From assembly GCF_000002985.6 (NCBI RefSeq), contig NC_003281.10, forward strand, positions 8,370,001-8,434,000: a stretch of DNA of 64,000 bases, given 5' to 3'. The translations under genes and the position numbers were made by a program. Shown here piece after piece: positions 61,671 to 64,000 of this stretch (positions are counted from its first letter, which is position 1; every line of letters starts with the position of its first letter). The notes beneath the pieces are model-generated. The model did no database searches. It had not been told where the DNA came from and saw only the letters and a list, made by a program, of their open reading frames with translations. The stretch is from Caenorhabditis elegans (Eukaryota > Nematoda > Chromadorea > Rhabditida > Rhabditidae).

Positions 61671-62214
61671 TCAGTCCCATCGTTTTCTTGCCGCCAATCC
61701 AGCTAAAGAATCTTCAACAGTTGTGTGGGTATGAAGAAGATTTCCAACATTAGCTTTCTTCCTGATAGTCGACTTGGAACCTTCCGTATTTTTTGGTTTT
61801 CCGGGCATTCGCTGTTCATCAAGCTTTTTGTATTCTTTTGCTCGCAGTTCTTCCAACGATTTCACATTCTTTTCAGTTTCCAGATACGTCAGTTCTGCAT
61901 ACTATAATTTAAATTATTAGTGATATTTAACTATCAATATAACTAACCGCTGTCGAATACGGGCGAGTGAGAAGATTCATCACAATTTGCTCTCTGGCAA
62001 GCCTCTCCCGTAGAATATTGACGCGATTTGCGGAAACTGGATAGTCTGGACGTCCGGTGCTGAAAATCAAGTTTTCGATTTGAAATTATTAAAATTCATT
62101 AAGAACATACGCTTTTTGTTGAGGAAGAATCGGTCCTCGGTATCCGACCTCCCAAATACGACGATTCCAATGACGTGTGTTGAGATTTCGATATAGAGCG
62201 CGGGATAATTGCAT
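61671..62214 (-). CDS. Small basic protein, unidentified (148 aa)
   Basis: Three exons (62111-62214, 61948-62059, 61671-61901) join in frame to 148 aa. TTTTAG immediately precedes the ATG at 62214. The N-terminus (MQLSRALYRNLNTRHWNRRI) is basic with no acidic residues and could be a mitochondrial targeting peptide. A charged helical region follows (ILRERLAREQIVMNLL, then ELTYLETEKNVKSLEELRAK), then a basic tail ending in GLAARKRWD. A mitochondrial ribosome or import factor is possible. The HWNRRIWEVG patch faintly recalls the splicing factor ISY1. Neither is secure. It may be co-transcribed with the upstream gene ending at 62628. The GUF1 homologue converges with 147 bp between stops. Confidence 0.7.
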
Positions 62215-62627
62215 CTAAAACCATAAAATCAGTAAATTTAGACAAAATTAACAAGAAAAACACAGTAATCTAAAAGAAATCACCGAAAATACATATTCGG
62301 AGCAAAAATGAATAAAACAGAGATGTAGATTTACGATAAAGAGAGCGCGCTGTCGTTACTTCGGAGCGTCGTTGGAAATATTTTGGAATTTTGCCAAAGA
62401 AACTAAAAGTTGATGTAAAACATAGATCAAATAAAGTTCGAAATATGATTGAAACCTGATTCACATTTATTATTGTTCTGAGAAACCATGCGAAATAACA
62501 AATACCCTTTCTGGCCTAAAATATTCGAAATAAAAGTTAAATACGGCAACAAGTTGAGGAATTTGGGAAATAATTAGTGGAAAATGGCATTATTTACATA
62601 AATTTAAAAGACAAACGAATAAATGTT
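62215..62627 (-). promoter_or_regulatory. Spacer between two minus-strand genes
   Basis: 413 bp, A+T-rich, no gene seen. It ends (minus strand) at the TTTTAG acceptor before 62214. The two genes could share an operon, but the spacing is longer than the standard 100 nt, so a separate promoter is as likely. Confidence 0.4.
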
Positions 62628-63393
62628 CTATAAGCTCCTAAGATGTGATCCAGCAGATCCGCCTCTCCTCGAAACATTTAATTCATTTATCAACATTTTG
62701 AGAGATGACAGCCAATACCAACTTTTTGCTATTTCATTTGGAATTTTCTTGCAAAATTGATCATAGTAGTTCATCGCTTCTTGATATTTCTCAAATTCAA
62801 GAGCTGAAAAATAATTTATTAATTTGAAAATAATCTTGTGTATTCTTACAATCAACTACATAATTCAGACTTTTTATAAGTTCATCTGATAATTTTTCTT
62901 CACTGATTAATTTTGCCAGAGAGCCAAATCTTAACTTAATGCCTTCAGCTTTTGTCTGAAAGTAGATGATTTGTATATATTCATTTAATTTATTTATTTA
63001 AAACCTGTTTATCCTTCATCTCTCGGAGCCTTTCAGCAGCTTTATATAGAAATGGCATAAGCTCTTCTCCACTCAGGTCAACCTCTCCTTGAGCTTTTTT
63101 CACCACTCTGAAACAAGAAAAAATAATTTCCAAAGTCTATTGAAAACCAAAAACTGTACCTTCCAGTTTGTTGATTTATCGATGAAGTTGGCTGTTCTAC
63201 ATAGTTTGGCAGTGTGAATTGAGAAATTCGCTCTTCCGAATTAGACAATGAAAATAGATTCTGAAATGTTTTCTTTTGCCTGTTTATAAAAGCTGTCACA
63301 GAAACATACTGGAGTTGTCGGAGTTCCTTCTTTATTGAATGATCCTGATGTCGCTGGTCTTGATCCAACAAATCGATTGTTGGGTTCGTTCAT
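62628..63393 (-). CDS. SRA1-domain-like protein
   Basis: Five exons (about 63310-63393, 63161-63260, then two exons between 62850 and 63110, and 62628 to about 62803) join to roughly 190 aa. ATG at 63393 follows TTTCCAG by 8 nt. The first 60 residues are Ser/Thr/Pro/Asn-rich and likely disordered (EPNNRFVGSRPATSGSF). The C-terminal half is helical: EELMPFLYKAAERLREMKDK, then KLISEEKLSDELIKSL, LEFEKYQEAMNYYDQFCKK and SWYWLSSLKMLINEL. The order and the final Trp-x-x-x-Leu/Lys-x-Leu helix resemble the SRA1/Sec31 C-terminal helical domain. SRA1 proteins are linked to nuclear-receptor co-regulation; the assignment here is moderate. Exon borders may be off by one base. Confidence 0.65.
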
Positions 63394-64000
63394 TGTGGAA
63401 TCTGGAAATTAATAGTCTAGAGAGAAAATTGAGTAAAGTTAGAAAGATTTTAAGAAAGCTTGATTTTTCGGAACTATTATTTTATTCAAAATTTGTAGTC
63501 CCTACCAGGTACGTGCGGCTGTCGGCTGGCGCAGCCAGCCGACAGCCGAAAAATTGGACTTTTTTGGCTGGTAGCACCAGCCGACAGACGACCTTTGTGT
63601 TAGAGTTTTCGGCTGGCGGTTTTAAACAAATTAACTGATTTTTGATATTTTTGAACACTAGTTGCAAGTTTTATATATGGAAAAAGTAAGCCGATGTGGT
63701 TATTTTTGTTGGATAAAGTGATTAAATAGTTTGCTATAATTGTTTTTGTACTAAAAGTATGCTTAATCGCTCCGAAACACTTTAAGAAAACAACGTGCAA
63801 AAATACAGTTCAGCGACAAAACTCCAACCATAAAGCTCAGTCGGCTGGCAGCGCCAGCCGACTGCCGAGAAATAGAGCATTTTCGGCTGGCGGCGCCAGC
63901 CGACAGCCGAAACACTCATTCGGCTGTCGGCGCTAGAAATATAGAGAAATATTTGTACCTACTGAAGATAATTTTTATTTCATTTAAATATTCTTTGAAA
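63394..64000. repeat. Right-edge cluster of CGGCTGGC palindromes
   Basis: At least four hairpin-forming units lie here: a perfect 15+3+15 palindrome at 63516-63548 (CGGCTGTCGGCTGGC, loop GCA), GGCTGGTAGCACCAGCC at 63566-63582, CGGCTGGCAGCGCCAGCCG at 63842-63860, and CGGCTGGCGGCGCCAGCCG at 63883-63901 followed by ACAGCCG. A half unit sits at 63610-63619. They are GC-rich islands in A+T-rich DNA. No gene is seen between them. Confidence 0.85.

Noticed and set aside
1-64000. tRNA, rRNA or CRISPR arrays
   Set aside because: No cloverleaf-like A/B box pairs, no rRNA cores and no regular repeat-spacer arrays were seen. The GTAGTAAAAGA array has irregular spacers and lies in a eukaryotic intron.
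1-64000. A new multi-gene defence or biosynthetic system
   Set aside because: Neighbouring genes belong to unrelated, known eukaryotic families, and gene order here follows ordinary worm operons and spacing.

Overview
This 64 kb window is nematode nuclear DNA, almost certainly Caenorhabditis elegans chromosome III. It corresponds to the R05D3 / ZK353 / ZK1236 clone region, a placement made from memory of the gene set and not from a search. The sequence supports it: A+T-rich DNA, many 45-60 bp introns with TTTTCAG acceptors, acceptor-like sequence directly before most start codons (trans-splicing), compact genes on both strands and gene pairs spaced like operons. Where exons could be joined in frame, predicted protein lengths came out whole: MET-2 1304, LAP-1 491, CEC-1 304 and GUF1 homologue 645 aa.

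Layout. 2.3-17.5 kb, plus strand: an LMBR1-like multipass membrane protein, met-2 (SETDB1-type H3K9 methyltransferase) and a mitochondrial-type DNA topoisomerase II. The last two are spaced like operon neighbours. A minus-strand ORF and an odd spaced-motif array lie inside one topoisomerase intron. 17.5-24.4 kb, minus strand: a broken F-box-like gene, a single-pass membrane protein with a Ser/Thr-rich tail, and a 93-aa membrane protein whose gene has a 3.6 kb intron. 26-29 kb, plus strand: a 164-aa protein made of exon-sized repeats with a decayed copy of one exon just downstream, and a 99-aa Gly/Cys-rich membrane protein. 29.3-35.4 kb, minus strand: lap-1, cutc-1 and ubxn-4, the last two with operon-like spacing. 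36.0-41.9 kb, plus strand: cyy-1 and a PITH-domain protein. 41.9-49.2 kb is gene-poor and holds a 5'-truncated LINE with an intact reverse-transcriptase ORF. 49.2-61.5 kb, plus strand: sor-1, cec-1 and the GUF1/LepA homologue. 61.7-63.4 kb, minus strand: two small genes. The right edge is a cluster of GC-rich palindromes.

The genes do not form one pathway. Three act on chromatin (met-2, cec-1, sor-1). Two serve mitochondrial gene expression (topoisomerase II, GUF1). The others cover peptide turnover, copper handling, ERAD and cyclin Y signalling. I see no new multi-gene system. The less ordinary content is the foldback repeat family in introns, a near-perfect 68-bp foldback in lap-1, the GTAGTAAAAGA array, the exon-duplication protein with its relic, a candidate GC-AG intron in met-2, and an F-box ORF interrupted by a 21-nt GT...AG stop-bearing segment.
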